DNA of 64,000 nt from Oxyruncus cristatus (lineage: Eukaryota > Chordata > Aves > Passeriformes > Cotingidae). This document shows, piece by piece, positions 52,401 through 57,129 of the stretch (positions are counted from its first letter, which is position 1; each line of letters starts with the position of its first letter). The notes beneath the pieces are model-generated. The model saw only the letters and a program-made list of their open reading frames with translations. It was not told the origin of the DNA and ran no database searches. The position numbers and the translations under genes were made by a program. The stretch is taken from the NCBI GenBank assembly GCA_013399855.1, contig VXAY01004756.1:853283-917282 (forward strand), given 5' to 3'.

Positions 52401-55228
52401 GCAAATCATTTGCCTTCGTTTTGTTACTATTCCCACTACACAGCAGTTCATGCCTCAAGCAGTGGCACATAAAGGTCCTAAAACAGAATAGTTGATATTA
52501 AGGTCCTGTTGTTTATACCAGTATCATAGAATAGAGTCATTAAATACTTTGGGTTGGAAGGAACCTTAAAACACCATTCCAAACCGGTTCCAAACCCCTG
52601 CCATGGGCAGCACATCTTCCATTAGCCCAGGTTGCTCCAAGCTTTGGAGCCTTGAACACTTATAACACTTATAACAACTAACACTCATATCACTAAAAAC
52701 CAAACCTTAAAATATATTTTCAGTGTATTTCTTTACACCAGAACACAATTCTGTTCACACAGGAACATGTATGTTATACACTGAGCACATTTCTTCTGAG
52801 CACATAGTTTAAGGACCCAGTTCTTACAGGAACAGCAGTTAATTCAGTTATTTAACCAGGGAAGGACTCAACTCTTTGGACAAGACTTCATCTTTGCAGT
52901 TGGAAGAGCTAATACAAGACATTTCACATCAAATGTGAAAAGCTCAACAGCTGAAGGAGAAATACCTTACCCCAATGGCTCTCCCAGCCTGGACTATATG
53001 GGAGGGTTTTGAATAAACATATTCTGATCTTGAGAAGCCAAACAATGAGACACATATATATTTTATTTATTTTCTACAAGTTAGAATCCAGATCTAACAA
53101 GTTAGGGTACAAACAGTAAGGAATTTAAATGCAGCTAATGCTTCTAAAACTACTGGCCTTCCCTACATCAGGAAGTGCTGGGGGGAACCACAGCTTCCAA
53201 CAGGTATTCGGGTTTCGCCCAATAAGTTTATTCCAGGAGCCCTGAGTGAAGGAAAGTACACTGGTAACATACTGTTTTGATGACAGAATGTATGTTAAGA
53301 CACTCTCAGCAGTGCAGGACACTGGTCAGAGACCACAAACCTTCACTGTTCTGTTTAAAACAGAAAGTAACAGAGTCTACACTGCAGACTGGGTCAGAGG
53401 CCTACAGTGCCCAAGGCATGTGGCTCTGAGCTCTGGGCTCAAAGCACTTTGCAGTCACAGGGTGTAGAAAACATTCATAAAAAGCTAAGCCAGGAACTTT
53501 TTGTTTTCATATTCCCAAATTTTATTGAGCAGAAGTGTTTGAGGATAGTTTATTGCTTTTACCGGCCACTCTAAAATGGGCCTCCAGCCAACCAGGTCTT
53601 TAAAATATGTCTATATCTTACTTTTAAAACAACATTAAGGAAGTTGTATAACTTTTACATTGGAGTCTGAGTGACTTAGCTGCAAAAGGGACACGTTTCA
53701 GCTGTAACACAGGCATGACTTCTGCAACAGCACCTGTTGCACTTGGTACTGACCCTAATACAGGAGAGAGACACACAAGGGTTAATTAACAGGTGTTTAA
53801 CTCGTGGCAAATCCCAGAAGGCTGAAGTTCAGGTGTAACAGTATTACTGCACGAGAATTCAAACTGTGCATTTACCAGCTGAAGGAGGAATTTGGTGCTC
53901 TATTTGCGAAGTACCAACACCTGGAGCTGAACAGAGCTTGCTTTCTAGTTTCTGCCATCACTGTCAATCATTAAACTGGGAAACAGATCAAAAAGTTCGT
54001 GAACAACACGTGTTTGTGTATTTGTATATATCTGTGTACTGTTATATTTGTAAACACCAAGGTGTTTACAAACATACTGAGGATGACCCCACACTTCTTT
54101 ACATGTGGTAGGCACACAGATACAAAAAAAGCCAGCACTGATTTAAAATCCTGCCCGCCCTTAATTGATTTGTGTAACCTGGATTCACAGCACTTAAACT
54201 GATTTTAGCACACCTGGACTTCCACAAAGAGAGGGGAAAAGAAAAGATGAAGTAAGAAGAATACACTCTACGTTAGGCCTTGAAAGCTTCAATTAAAATT
54301 CAATATTGTGCTTTGTATAGAGGCTCTTAACATGAAAACCCTGTCATGGTTAAGATTTAAGGTTAACCAGGTTAATAGAGTCCAATAAAATAGCTCTATT
54401 GAATTATGCCAAACCATTGTCATAAGCCACACTAAAACCTGCTGCTCAACTTTACCTGTCTATTGGCTAAACTGAATCACACTAATGTGCACCCACTTCT
54501 CACTAGCCAAAAAACTCTCCCATAAACTCAGCTTCAAACTCCTTCCCCACTAATTAAAAAAAATAGTAATAAAGGTCATGTTTTTGCACCTTAAAAAGGT
54601 TTCTCTCCTCCAGTCTGCTGCTCCAGCCATCACAGTCACATGTTAAAAGATCTGTGCGGACCTGCCAAGTCCCACTCATACCAGACACACTTCCCTAAAC
54701 TTGGGATATGCTTTGCAAATATTTAAGCAGCTCCTCTGCTGCAAAGCGATATGTCCCACGGCATTTTTAGCCTAAAATAATAAAACTAAAATCTATGTAT
54801 TTTGTAAAAAGTGTTCTTAATTTTTTTATTTGTTTTCCTTCTATAAAGCATAATGCTATGCAAAAGCTAAGGCACGTTTTTCCAGGTAGTTTCACCAGCA
54901 GAACTGTTTGCATGCACTAACACTTGGGCGCTTGGAGCTGCAAAAAAAACTGAGCGCAGTTTCACTGCAATTAACTGCTTACAAAAAGCAGCCCCTGGAC
55001 GCGAAAGCAAAACCAAAAGGTAAAAAGAGGAGGGAACGGCACTTTAGGACGCTGAGCGGGCCCGGGGGTGCTGCAGCCCGAGCACCCCCAGCAGCACCTC
55101 CGGGGCCAGGCCGGGCCAGGCCGCGCCGCGCTCCCGCCCGGGGCACGGCCGGGGATCGCCGGGGCAGGGCCAGGGGGAGCCGGGGGGAGCCGGCAGCCCC
55201 TGCCCGCCCTGCCTGGCCCGGCAGCCAT
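3231..55228 (-). CDS. Large multi-exon gene for a probable alpha-solenoid protein, possibly decaying (whole span)
   Basis: The span is joined from minus-strand exons listed separately. Consecutive exons agree in intron phase over several runs, for example 53167-53241 to 52971-53028 to 51600-51686 to 48011-48092 to 47132-47308 to 45702-45821, and 37873-38114 to 36979-37082 to 35977-36062 to 34100-34242. The translated pieces are rich in Leu, Val, Ile and Cys with helix-like spacing, as in HEAT/ARM-type solenoids; there is no signal peptide or catalytic motif that I can see. The CpG island at the right end is the likely promoter and 3231-3503 the likely last exon. Eight candidate exons contain a stop or a frame break, so the locus may be a unitary pseudogene. 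I do not recognise the family; MEI1 is a comparable many-exon solenoid but this is only a guess. Some exons are surely missing from the model. Confidence 0.6.
3504..5378 (-). other. Intron next to the terminal exon
   Basis: Contains the long CR1 at 4057-4690; otherwise nothing recognised. Confidence 0.5.
4057..4690 (+). mobile_element. CR1 LINE, long 3' part
   Basis: The longest copy here. It begins in the reverse-transcriptase tail region (gtgaaaccccatcacctgta) and runs to the CR1 3' end. The frames in it are remnants with many stops. Confidence 0.92.
5379..5581 (-). CDS. Possible exon
   Basis: After the acceptor gctggctctgcag only one frame is open, reading NRMETSDLSHWICYSWVRRD, then AGEHLQGAVRKHLGHNPEPF, to a stop at 5379. 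Its start phase matches the end of 7616-7790. No good donor is seen, so it could be an alternative last exon or chance. Confidence 0.35.
6527..6664 (-). mobile_element. CR1 LINE, short 3' fragment
   Basis: Reverse-oriented CR1 (ctgccatgggcagggacacc), cut off after cacttccagggattggg. Confidence 0.9.
7247..7495 (+). mobile_element. CR1 LINE, internal piece without its 3' end
   Basis: Matches the segment from gggtccagaggaggcagtgg to gggcagggttagatta and then stops; the usual last 200 bases or so are absent. Confidence 0.88.
7616..7790 (-). CDS. Probable exon near the 3' end of the gene
   Basis: A long pyrimidine tract (ctctctcttaattatatttt) leads to an acceptor at about 7791-7793. The frame reads YKLESEVSSSSISALNVGLN, then QFHKHFQVSTAHRGTNLCLK, then TEGKMASEKIQKDRLLLL, and reaches a possible donor (gtaata). 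Without that donor it ends at a TAA at 7593. Polar and Ser-rich, unlike the helical exons upstream. Confidence 0.5.
8966..9081 (+). mobile_element. CR1 LINE, short 3' fragment
   Basis: From catccctggaagtgtccaag to cattctatgattct, with an internal deletion in the cccatggcagggg part. Confidence 0.9.
9330..9480 (+). mobile_element. MIR-like SINE fragment
   Basis: The text caggtaggtaggtattgtta, then ctttacagatgagaaaactt, follows the MIR core and 3' pattern (gaggtaggtactattatc, then ttttacagatgaggaaactg). MIR copies are old and sparse in birds. Confidence 0.65.
9995..10760 (+). repeat. Pyrimidine-rich, G-poor tract
   Basis: Nearly 800 bases made mostly of T and C with some A; many 60-base rows have only a few G. 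The long frames in it (rich in Ser, Phe, Leu, Pro) follow from composition and are not taken as genes. Confidence 0.8.
11450..11834 (+). mobile_element. CR1 LINE, 3' part
   Basis: From caggctgagagagctggggg to cattctatgattctgtg. Close in sequence to the copies at 4057 and 39098. Confidence 0.93.
13079..13151 (-). CDS. Possible exon with one in-frame stop
   Basis: Both splice sites are strong (tacgctgtctgttcag and gtaagtaaag). The phase-0 frame reads LIVNSVFNVP, TAA (13119-13121), KWDICELKVSISS. The TAA is one C-to-T change from CAA. The phase does not follow from 13889-13932, so an exon may be missing or this one is false. Confidence 0.35.
13889..13932 (-). CDS. Exon, short polar segment
   Basis: A very good acceptor (tgatttttcttag) and the donor gtatct enclose DLDSVQSEVRPECS, phase 0 at the start and two bases over at the end. 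The start phase agrees with 14760-14873. Confidence 0.6.
14760..14873 (-). CDS. Exon, GC-rich codons
   Basis: Thirty-eight codons in phase 0 read HVLKFALEHSHRLHGAYAAV, then FRGPVAWERFEQSLAGSA, and end at the donor gtaaaa. Third positions are strongly G/C with several CpG, unlike the AT-rich surroundings, which is good evidence for selection on coding. The acceptor (gaaaatgtaag) is weak, so the start may differ a little. Confidence 0.65.
15685..15748 (-). CDS. Candidate exon
   Basis: The acceptor is excellent (gttctcgttgtgtttcag). In the phase left by 17089-17187 it reads PFGQSSEEWDVWQDLGWRRA and meets a weak donor (gtgcct). The phase-0 frame SPLDRVLKSGMSGRIWDGEE is open for longer, to a stop at 15617, so the frame is not settled. 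Confidence 0.45.
16043..16560 (-). mobile_element. CR1 LINE, different subfamily
   Basis: Reverse CR1 with the text gccaccactaaaccatgtcc and cctccagggatggggattcc, distinct from the other copies. It extends upstream into gaggggcccaaaaccaaaca. Confidence 0.9.
17089..17187 (-). CDS. Exon, helical
   Basis: Acceptor gttgtgtgcctactcag and donor gtgagg are strong. After two bases of a split codon it reads IFAEINNPDACLHEKVVTLV, then YIELTEINCSSP, and ends with one base. Typical coding composition. Confidence 0.83.
18033..18086 (-). CDS. Candidate exon
   Basis: Acceptor tttatgtcttag and donor gtgagc enclose 18 codons in phase 0 at both ends, KMKSDAVSVLRAPPCTRH. The next strong exon needs another phase, so one exon may be missing between them. 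Confidence 0.5.
19265..19400. repeat. AT-rich low-complexity block
   Basis: Runs of tatata and tattac repeats with no clear unit. Confidence 0.6.
19556..19603 (-). CDS. Possible exon
   Basis: Sixteen codons in phase 0 read EIQLIPELQSRSLRTV up to a good donor (gtaaga). The acceptor (ctgggctgag) is weak. Confidence 0.4.
19784..19842 (+). mobile_element. CR1 LINE, 3' tip
   Basis: Only the last 60 bases or so remain, ending cattctgtgattctgtga. Confidence 0.8.
19998..20019 (+). repeat. Poly(A) run
   Basis: About 22 A in a row; no SINE or processed copy is recognisable next to it. Confidence 0.8.
20285..20345. repeat. TA microsatellite
   Basis: Imperfect (TA)n running into tatacac. Confidence 0.85.
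21224..21630 (-). mobile_element. CR1 LINE, 3' part
   Basis: Reverse copy starting cacagaatggtttgggttgg. The far end reaches the gctgaacaattccagttctc segment. Confidence 0.93.
21654..21681 (-). CDS. Possible micro-exon next to a CR1
   Basis: A good acceptor (gactctcagctcag) and a good donor (gtaagtc) enclose 28 bases that read FRLFLGCLC. It lies just outside the old end of the CR1 at 21224-21630. Short enough to be chance. Confidence 0.3.
22069..22100 (-). CDS. Possible small exon
   Basis: A good donor (gtgagtattc) ends the short frame LVKNQDERIW, which could start at the acceptor cttgatgtcag. There is no pyrimidine tract, so this is weak. Confidence 0.2.
23166..23512 (-). mobile_element. 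CR1 LINE, 3' part
   Basis: Reverse copy from atcacagaattctttgggtt to the ctcttggagcccttttagat segment. Contains a small TA expansion near 23376. Confidence 0.92.
23690..23865 (-). mobile_element. CR1 LINE, short 3' part
   Basis: Reverse copy about 180 bases from the previous one and in the same orientation; cut off after aggcaggcacaacacaacct. Confidence 0.9.
24175..24342 (-). CDS. Probable exon with a broken frame
   Basis: The acceptor is good (gaattgcttgttttcag) and the donor is gtacgg. From phase 0 it begins SCCRYQSSELLSFLCEDCCC, then stops. Another frame reads GLLLFYIHVAANQRMGLQTR, then KGRCVVLKICKIYLERVGPG, to the donor, and is convincing helix. The third frame (HVAVGIKAASCYHSF...) is open throughout. 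Coding origin is likely; the true frame and whether it is broken are not settled. Confidence 0.5.
24428..24601 (-). CDS. Exon, solenoid helix (best single exon)
   Basis: The acceptor is tcttctttgcatag and the donor gtaagg. Fifty-eight codons in phase 0 read NTEEEEYFSVPSLKMKTMEI, then DILLLFQSSVTHPKVVIINS, then EWLLTLLYKTGLKSLADK. An acidic start is followed by two amphipathic helices. Open frame, splice sites and codon use all agree. Confidence 0.9.
24963..25040 (-). CDS. Exon, solenoid helix
   Basis: A 26-codon exon in phase 0 at both ends, with acceptor ccagttttgacag and donor gtgagt. It reads LRVALLSLKAAGFSIQVETV, then NILWHK. It joins directly and in phase to 24428-24601. Confidence 0.83.
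25630..25725 (+). repeat. Tandem duplication followed by a TA microsatellite
   Basis: The unit atatcccttaagtgaagaga occurs twice, about 34 bases apart, and the second copy runs into (TA)n. Confidence 0.85.
26566..26775 (-). mobile_element. CR1 LINE, short 3' part
   Basis: Reverse copy from ggaatggtttgtgttggaag to ccaccctcacaggggagaat. Confidence 0.92.
26985..27076 (+). mobile_element. CR1 LINE, 3' tip
   Basis: Forward tip with ggtcccttccaacccaaacc and a degraded ATTCTGTG end, facing away from the copy at 26566-26775. Confidence 0.8.
27398..27509 (-). CDS. Possible exon with stops
   Basis: Both splice sites are strong (tctctttattccag and gtaagtgttg). The phase expected from upstream gives VSWVGEHSLSICNSFHASVA then VKWLHKH before TAG TGA; another frame (TLVSSTCRLWY) is open to the donor and ends in phase 0 as the next exon needs. 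It may be a broken coding exon or a non-coding one. Confidence 0.35.
27865..28080 (+). mobile_element. CR1 LINE, another subfamily
   Basis: Contains gaggtggtggaggcaccgta and ends ccaacctaattgattctgtg, a different CR1 type from most copies here. Confidence 0.88.
28198..28293 (-). CDS. Exon, Ser/Arg-rich segment
   Basis: The acceptor is tgtgtcagcag and the donor gtgagtg. In the phase left by 30255-30460 it reads RGRVGCPTVQSWGQTASRRK, then SSVSSPLQTP, with a basic-serine stretch that resembles a phosphorylation site. A phase-0 frame (VGEDGWDVLLSRAGD...) is open too, so the frame depends on phase. Confidence 0.55.
29046..29176 (+). mobile_element. CR1 LINE, 3' tip
   Basis: Forward copy with gcaacctggtctagtggaag and a degraded tail (ccacgattctctgattct). 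Confidence 0.88.
30255..30460 (-). CDS. Exon with a one-base frameshift in an A5 run
   Basis: The acceptor is excellent (tctcttttcttttcag). From phase 0 it reads PSILLRLKNATTVGETALCH, then LSIGLKQIEWVGK, and then meets a stop. Skipping one base in the A5 run (30361-30365 on the plus strand) opens the frame VLLSTGIRSQDSQTALMKSS, then EAAPPGILVLPILDAG, to the donor gtaata. A stronger donor 15 bases further on (gtaagtatg, 30238-30239) is also in frame. Confidence 0.6.
30529..30689 (+). mobile_element. CR1 LINE, 3' tip
   Basis: Forward copy ending ccattctgtggttctg. It lies tail-first against the reverse copy that follows. Confidence 0.9.
30735..30950 (-). mobile_element. CR1 LINE, diverged internal piece
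   Basis: Reverse fragment with agatggagactccacagcct and cagggcaacctgttccaatg, with internal deletions. Confidence 0.75.
31352..31441. repeat. Two poly(T) runs around an ambiguous base
   Basis: Two runs of 20-30 T, each followed by cttttaagc, with one N at 31383 between them. It looks like a short duplication or an uncertain assembly join. Confidence 0.75.
33156..33287 (-). CDS. Exon with a frame break
   Basis: The acceptor is good (gtctttttgcactacag) and so is the donor (gtaagg). In the phase left by 34100-34242 it reads LCGELGLLHGFCSELFLHSV, then LPHGGPAL and TAA at 33200-33202. Past that point the other two frames are open to the donor; one (LKTVWETEQGKISRRS) ends in phase 0, which suits the next exon at 30460. 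A missing base near the A run at 33197-33204 would explain this. Confidence 0.55.
34100..34242 (-). CDS. Exon, solenoid helix
   Basis: The acceptor is attgttaatgcacag and the donor gtatga. From phase 0 it reads FHTANYVCNTVSSGILYHKI, then CIVIVLVTSYLIQRTQGPDT, then ISVKLSHR, ending with two bases. The phase agrees with 35977-36062. Confidence 0.8.
35977..36062 (-). CDS. Exon, polar linker
   Basis: The acceptor (gtgttgcttccacttag) and donor (gtaagttctg) are both strong. The frame begins with two bases and reads KIFPQNSFAQPETISLNVSS, then PNTDIQQP, in phase 0 at its end. Being Ser/Pro/Gln/Asn-rich, it is probably a loop between helical blocks. A second donor at 35956-35957 (gtgagt) would add seven codons. 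Confidence 0.75.
36979..37082 (-). CDS. Exon, solenoid helix
   Basis: A long pyrimidine tract (gtcttctgggctgtgctgtt) leads to the acceptor gtgacag. One base completes the codon left by 37873-38114, then GREGATWSLFAAGAVALLCD and AKPRLMNLTDGG follow. Two donors are possible (36977-36978 gtgtct, or 36986-36987 gttctg); both leave phase 1, as the next exon needs. A 159-codon plus-strand frame here is its mirror image. Confidence 0.65.
37873..38114 (-). CDS. Exon, long solenoid segment
   Basis: At 242 bases this is the longest clean internal exon, with acceptor tctcatatatactcag and donor gtactg. It starts in phase 0 and reads CGASGQLWLVNATLRNVLSG, later LCKLFRNLLLLFLGLPSVPA, later FVEIILMCIHTLIDCFLVLI, ending with two bases. 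Such helices with regular Leu spacing are what suggest a HEAT/ARM-like fold. The open frame is far longer than expected by chance in DNA this AT-rich. Confidence 0.85.
38703..38762 (-). CDS. Possible exon with two TAG stops
   Basis: A strong donor (gtaagtgtgg) ends a 20-codon phase-0 frame FNIFHLVLLSFILK, TAG, I, TAG, EGL. The end phase agrees with the strong exon at 37873-38114. Each TAG (38718-38720 and 38712-38714) is one C-to-T change from CAG. The acceptor (ggatacacag) has a weak pyrimidine tract. Confidence 0.4.
39098..39486 (+). mobile_element. CR1 LINE, 3' part
   Basis: From agccaggctgggagagctgg to gaactgttctgtgac. Inside an intron of the large gene. Confidence 0.92.
40171..40239 (-). 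CDS. Possible exon
   Basis: The donor is good (gtaagc). The frame RMGIKFIIHHYDYHLNCLAC is open and begins in the phase left by the preceding candidate. The acceptor (attaagttaag) is weak, and the open frame continues upstream, so the left limit of the intron is a guess. Confidence 0.35.
40682..40800. repeat. TA/CA microsatellite split by a CR1 tip
   Basis: TA repeats at 40682-40706 and TA, TG and CA repeats at 40750-40800, with a CR1 end between. Confidence 0.8.
40707..40750 (+). mobile_element. CR1 LINE, 3' tip inside a TA/CA microsatellite
   Basis: Only ggtcccttccaacccaaacc and the ATTCTGTG end remain, with TA-rich repeats directly on both sides. Confidence 0.8.
41864..41925 (-). CDS. Possible exon
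   Basis: The donor is strong (aaaag/gtgagtgc). A phase-0 frame SQIKIVWVLFLELVSAKNRK runs into it and looks like a solenoid helix. The acceptor (atgttaaaaag) is weak, so the start is uncertain. Confidence 0.35.
42609..42761 (-). CDS. Exon whose last codon is a stop
   Basis: A 51-codon frame reads GIHNTALCCEVVEAVLVMCQ, then SKVDEKEFLLIANKFSLLGK, then FFIWQNGYLG and TAG. The TAG sits directly before a perfect donor (gtaagtgc), so the exon seems meant to splice on. One C-to-T change from CAG would give this stop. Only this frame is open, and codon use looks genuine. The acceptor (gaattccag) is poor. Confidence 0.6.
   Translation of the reverse strand, partial: GIHNTALCCEVVEAVLVMCQSKVDEKEFLLIANKFSLLGKFFIWQNGYLG
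43150..43289 (-). CDS. Probable exon, frame unresolved
   Basis: After the acceptor tgtggtgccag the phase-0 frame reads TTLHLCIRILGHLGSSGIS, which continues the helix of 44318-44374 well. All three minus frames are open for some distance, and the donor is not clear (gtagga twice). The plus strand also has a 123-codon frame across it, preceded by a good acceptor, so the strand is less certain here than elsewhere. Confidence 0.4.
44318..44374 (-). CDS. Exon, solenoid helix
   Basis: A 57-base, 19-codon exon with donor gtatgt. It reads CNYSLELLGRLGLLKKPLQ, a clear amphipathic leucine-rich helix, in phase 0 at both ends. The acceptor (gatttgatcag) lacks a strong pyrimidine tract. Confidence 0.6.
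45164..45204 (-). CDS. Possible exon with one in-frame stop
   Basis: The acceptor is good (attctgtctcctag) and the donor is gtaggg. In the phase expected from upstream it reads LIMQV, stop, NSQFHFK and ends in phase 0, as needed by 44318-44374. The stop is TGA at 45185-45187, one C-to-T change from CGA (Arg). Another frame (INYASLKFSVSFQ) is open but out of phase. Confidence 0.35.
45608..45629 (-). CDS. Possible micro-exon
   Basis: About 20 bases lie between an acceptor (ctctaagttcacag) and a strong donor (gtaagtaag). Read in the phase left by 45702-45821 it gives DVFCRRS and hands on the same phase, which suits the next candidate exon. Very short, so it could be chance. Confidence 0.25.
45702..45821 (-). 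CDS. Exon, solenoid helix
   Basis: The acceptor has one of the best pyrimidine tracts in the window (tctgttctttcccctttcag) and the donor is gtatga. The frame reads ELLWPDVQLVGRGKLVAFLC, then SSYTFLKGLHLRQCTAGKA, with a split codon at each end. The start phase agrees with 47132-47308. Confidence 0.85.
47132..47308 (-). CDS. Exon, hydrophobic solenoid helices
   Basis: The acceptor is excellent (cttattgttttcag) and the donor is gtaggt. The frame begins with two bases of a split codon (G+AG, Glu) and reads SCNLGLVADLTFGAGVAKWV, then DCALIPSLSSGPLLVLVLSV, 58 whole codons and one last base. Start and end phases fit both neighbours. The opposite strand also carries a long open frame here, which I take as the mirror of this exon; see findings. 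Confidence 0.72.
48011..48092 (-). CDS. Exon, solenoid helix
   Basis: The exon reads FSKENVALWRSSLCTEALYS, then MCEHIAQ, and ends with one base before a strong donor (gtaagg). Starting after the acceptor gcctttaag gives phase 0, matching the exon upstream in the gene. The end phase matches 47308. The sequence is a typical amphipathic helix pair. Confidence 0.75.
48093..51599 (-). other. Intron, about 3.5 kb
   Basis: AT-rich. A strong minus acceptor near 48930 (ccctcttgttttccag) precedes PQLVLLLDIPG and a weak donor, but it would not fit the phase chain and is not called. Confidence 0.5.
49159..49178 (+). repeat. Poly(A) run
   Basis: About 20 A followed by gaaaaag; simple sequence. Confidence 0.75.
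51600..51686 (-). CDS. Exon, coiled-coil-like segment
   Basis: An 87-base exon with acceptor ggtatgtgcag and donor gtaaac, phase 0 at both ends. It reads LFDVQVRTGG then MSKINNELCNINDEMQKLE, which has heptad-like spacing of hydrophobic residues and looks like a short coiled coil. Codon choice is that of real coding DNA. It is one of the anchors of the gene model. Confidence 0.8.
51822..51844. repeat. TA microsatellite
   Basis: A clean (TA)11 or so inside an intron, close to the exon at 51600-51686. Confidence 0.9.
52526..52655 (-). mobile_element. CR1 LINE, short 3' part
   Basis: Reverse copy from catagaatagagtcattaaa to ggttgctccaagctttggag, with deletions. Confidence 0.87.
52971..53028 (-). 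CDS. Candidate exon
   Basis: The acceptor is ttggcttctcaag and the donor gtaagg. The exon takes one base to complete the preceding codon, reads SEYVYSKPSHIVQAGRAIG and ends in phase 0, which agrees with the strong exon at 51600-51686. One other frame is open too, so the support comes from splice sites and phase. Confidence 0.45.
53167..53241 (-). CDS. Candidate exon
   Basis: The acceptor is very good (tttccttcactcag). The exon starts with one base of a split codon, reads APGINLLGETRIPVGSCGSP and ends with two bases before a weak donor (gtaggg). Its end phase matches the start of the next exon at 53028. A second frame (GSWNKLIGRNPNTC...) is also open, so only phase supports the frame given. 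Confidence 0.4.
53242..54971 (-). other. First intron or introns
   Basis: A minus acceptor near 53755 (tctctctcctgtattag) leads into an open 43-codon frame, but no donor is evident, so it is left uncalled. Confidence 0.4.
54972..55228 (-). CDS. Possible first coding exon
   Basis: From the ATG at 55228 the minus strand reads MAAGPGRAGRG and stays open, rich in Pro, Gly, Ala and Arg. A different frame of the same DNA gives the more helix-like APEVLLGVLGLQHPRAR before a stop, so the true start may lie inside the gap and the reading frame is undecided. A possible donor (tttttgtaagc) lies near 54979. The placement under the CpG island is the main support; start, frame and end are uncertain. Confidence 0.25.
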
Positions 55229-55795
55229 GTTAGGGCGGCCTGGAGGCGGCAGCGGTGCTCCCCGGGGGGCGAGCGGCCCGGCCTCCCCCCCAGCNNNNNN
55301 NNNNNNNNNNNNNNNNNNNNNNNNNNNNNNNNNNNNNNNNNNNNNNNNNNNNNNNNNNNNNNNNNNNNNNNNNNNNNNNNNNNNNNNNNNNNNNNNNNNN
55401 NNNNNNNNNNNNNNNNNNNNNNNNNNNNNNNNNNNNNNNNNNNNNNNNNNNNNNNNNNNNNNNNNNNNNNNNNNNNNNNNNNNNNNNNNNNNNNNNNNNN
55501 NNNNNNNNNNNNNNNNNNNNNNNNNNNNNNNNNNNNNNNNNNNNNNNNNNNNNNNNNNNNNNNNNNNNNNNNNCGTCGGCAGCGACGCGCCGCCGTCCCG
55601 GCCCCTCCCTCGGCTCAGAGCCGGCCCCCCCTCCCGCCCCACTGCCCGGGGACCCTCCCTGCCCGCGGGGAGAAGGGACCCACCACCCGGAGGGGTCCCC
55701 CCGGGATAACCCGGCTGATGGAGCGGGGGGGGGCGGAGGTGGTGAGGAGAAGGGAACCTGAGCGAAGTGATGCGGGGGGAAACAAACCGTCTGAA
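55020..55795. promoter_or_regulatory. CpG island, probable promoter (possibly bidirectional)
   Basis: This block is very rich in G, C and CpG, while the flanks are AT-rich. It contains a gap of unknown sequence. On the minus side an ATG lies at 55226-55228 in good context (AAC ATG G), the right place for the first exon of the leftward gene. On the plus side a purine-rich leader ends in a plausible donor near 55830 (ggaaag/ggtaaataag), so a rightward transcript is possible. Confidence 0.7.
55295..55573. other. Assembly gap (279 N)
   Basis: An unbroken run of N inside the CpG island. GC-rich first exons of bird genes are often missing from assemblies in this way. Any open frame running through it is not real evidence of coding. 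Confidence 0.99.
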
Positions 55796-56027
55796 GGAAG
55801 CGAGGAGACATTCAGGAAGAGTTTGGAAAGGGTAAATAAGGTGGAGTTGTGCGCCAGGTGGGCTAAATAAAAAAAAAATTAAAAACCATGATTTGCGGGG
55901 AGAGGCAGCTGAAACGAGTGAAAATCAGGGCTGTTACCGGTTAGAAGTGAGTAGGAGGTGTGTGTTTTTTCCCTAACTCAAGACTTCTCAGGTGGTGCTG
56001 CCCCTGGAGAGCTGGGCAGGTGTTGTC

Positions 56028-56530
56028 ATAGAATCATCACAGAATGACAGAATAGTTTGTGTTGGAAGGGACCTTTAAAGCTCATCTCATTCCAAACCCC
56101 CTGCCATGGGCAGGAACACCTTCCACTATCCCAGGTTGCTCCAAGCCCCGTCCAACCTGGCCTTGGATACTTCCAGGGGCAATTACAGCCTCTCTGGGCA
56201 ACCTGTGCCAGGGCCTCACCACCTCACAAGGAAGATTTCTTCCTCACATGTAATCTAAACCTACTCTCTCTCAATTTGAACCCATTCCCCCTTGTCCTGT
56301 CACTACGTGCCCTTGGAAATAGTCTTGCCCCATCTTTCCTGTCAGTTTCCTTCAGGTGCTGGAAGGCCACAATTGTGTCACCTCAAAGCCTTCTCGTTTT
56401 CAGGCTGAACAATCCCAGTTCTCCCAACCTTTTCTCACAGGAGATGTGCTCCATCCCTTAGATCAACTTGGTGGCCTCCTCTGGAGTGTTATCGTTCCAG
56501 CCAGGTGTATCAACCCTGGTTTTGGCCACA
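56028..56530 (-). mobile_element. CR1 LINE, 3' part
   Basis: Reverse copy from catagaatcatcacagaatg well into the upstream part, about 240 bases right of the CpG island. Confidence 0.92.
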
Positions 56531-57129
56531 GCGAATGGCAAACCTCTCCAGGAAAACTTTTTGAAAAGAGAAATGTTTTGTCACACTGACTCAGTTTAGC
56601 ATGGCGTTATCTCTGGTATGTAGACATAAACTTTTTTTATTTTTTTTTTTAATAGGAAGTCAAAATGAGTAACATCTAATGGAGTGACAGAGCAAAATTT
56701 CCACAGAGTACAGCTGTGAGAAGCCCAACACCAGTAACTTGAGGAGTTATGTATTTTTTCCTACTCTGGCTAATCAGTGATTGTGAAAGAGTAATGACAA
56801 GGCTGATTTGCATAAGAAGTACCCCTAGGACAATGCAGAGGTTTGTTTCATGAGTTTTTAAGTTCAAAAAGCCTAGTAAAGTTGTTTTCCAATAACTTTC
56901 CACTGTCCTGCACTTTTGAATTCCTGACTCTGTCAAGCTATGGAGATGCTGGAATGTCACGAGGCAGACGGTTCTTCCTGTGTTTTACCTAAACAGAAGT
57001 GGTAAGACCTGAAAATCTTTTAATATTTATTACACACCTTATAAATAATTTTGTAATATTGTGTCTTTCAGACGGGGTGACAGATGAGGAGTCTGGCTGA
57101 ATAATTTGCCCCCGGCATGTGCTGGAACA

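Noticed and set aside
54908..55870. Frames of up to 320 codons across the CpG island
   Set aside because: They run through the block of N and through GC-rich DNA, where stops are rare.
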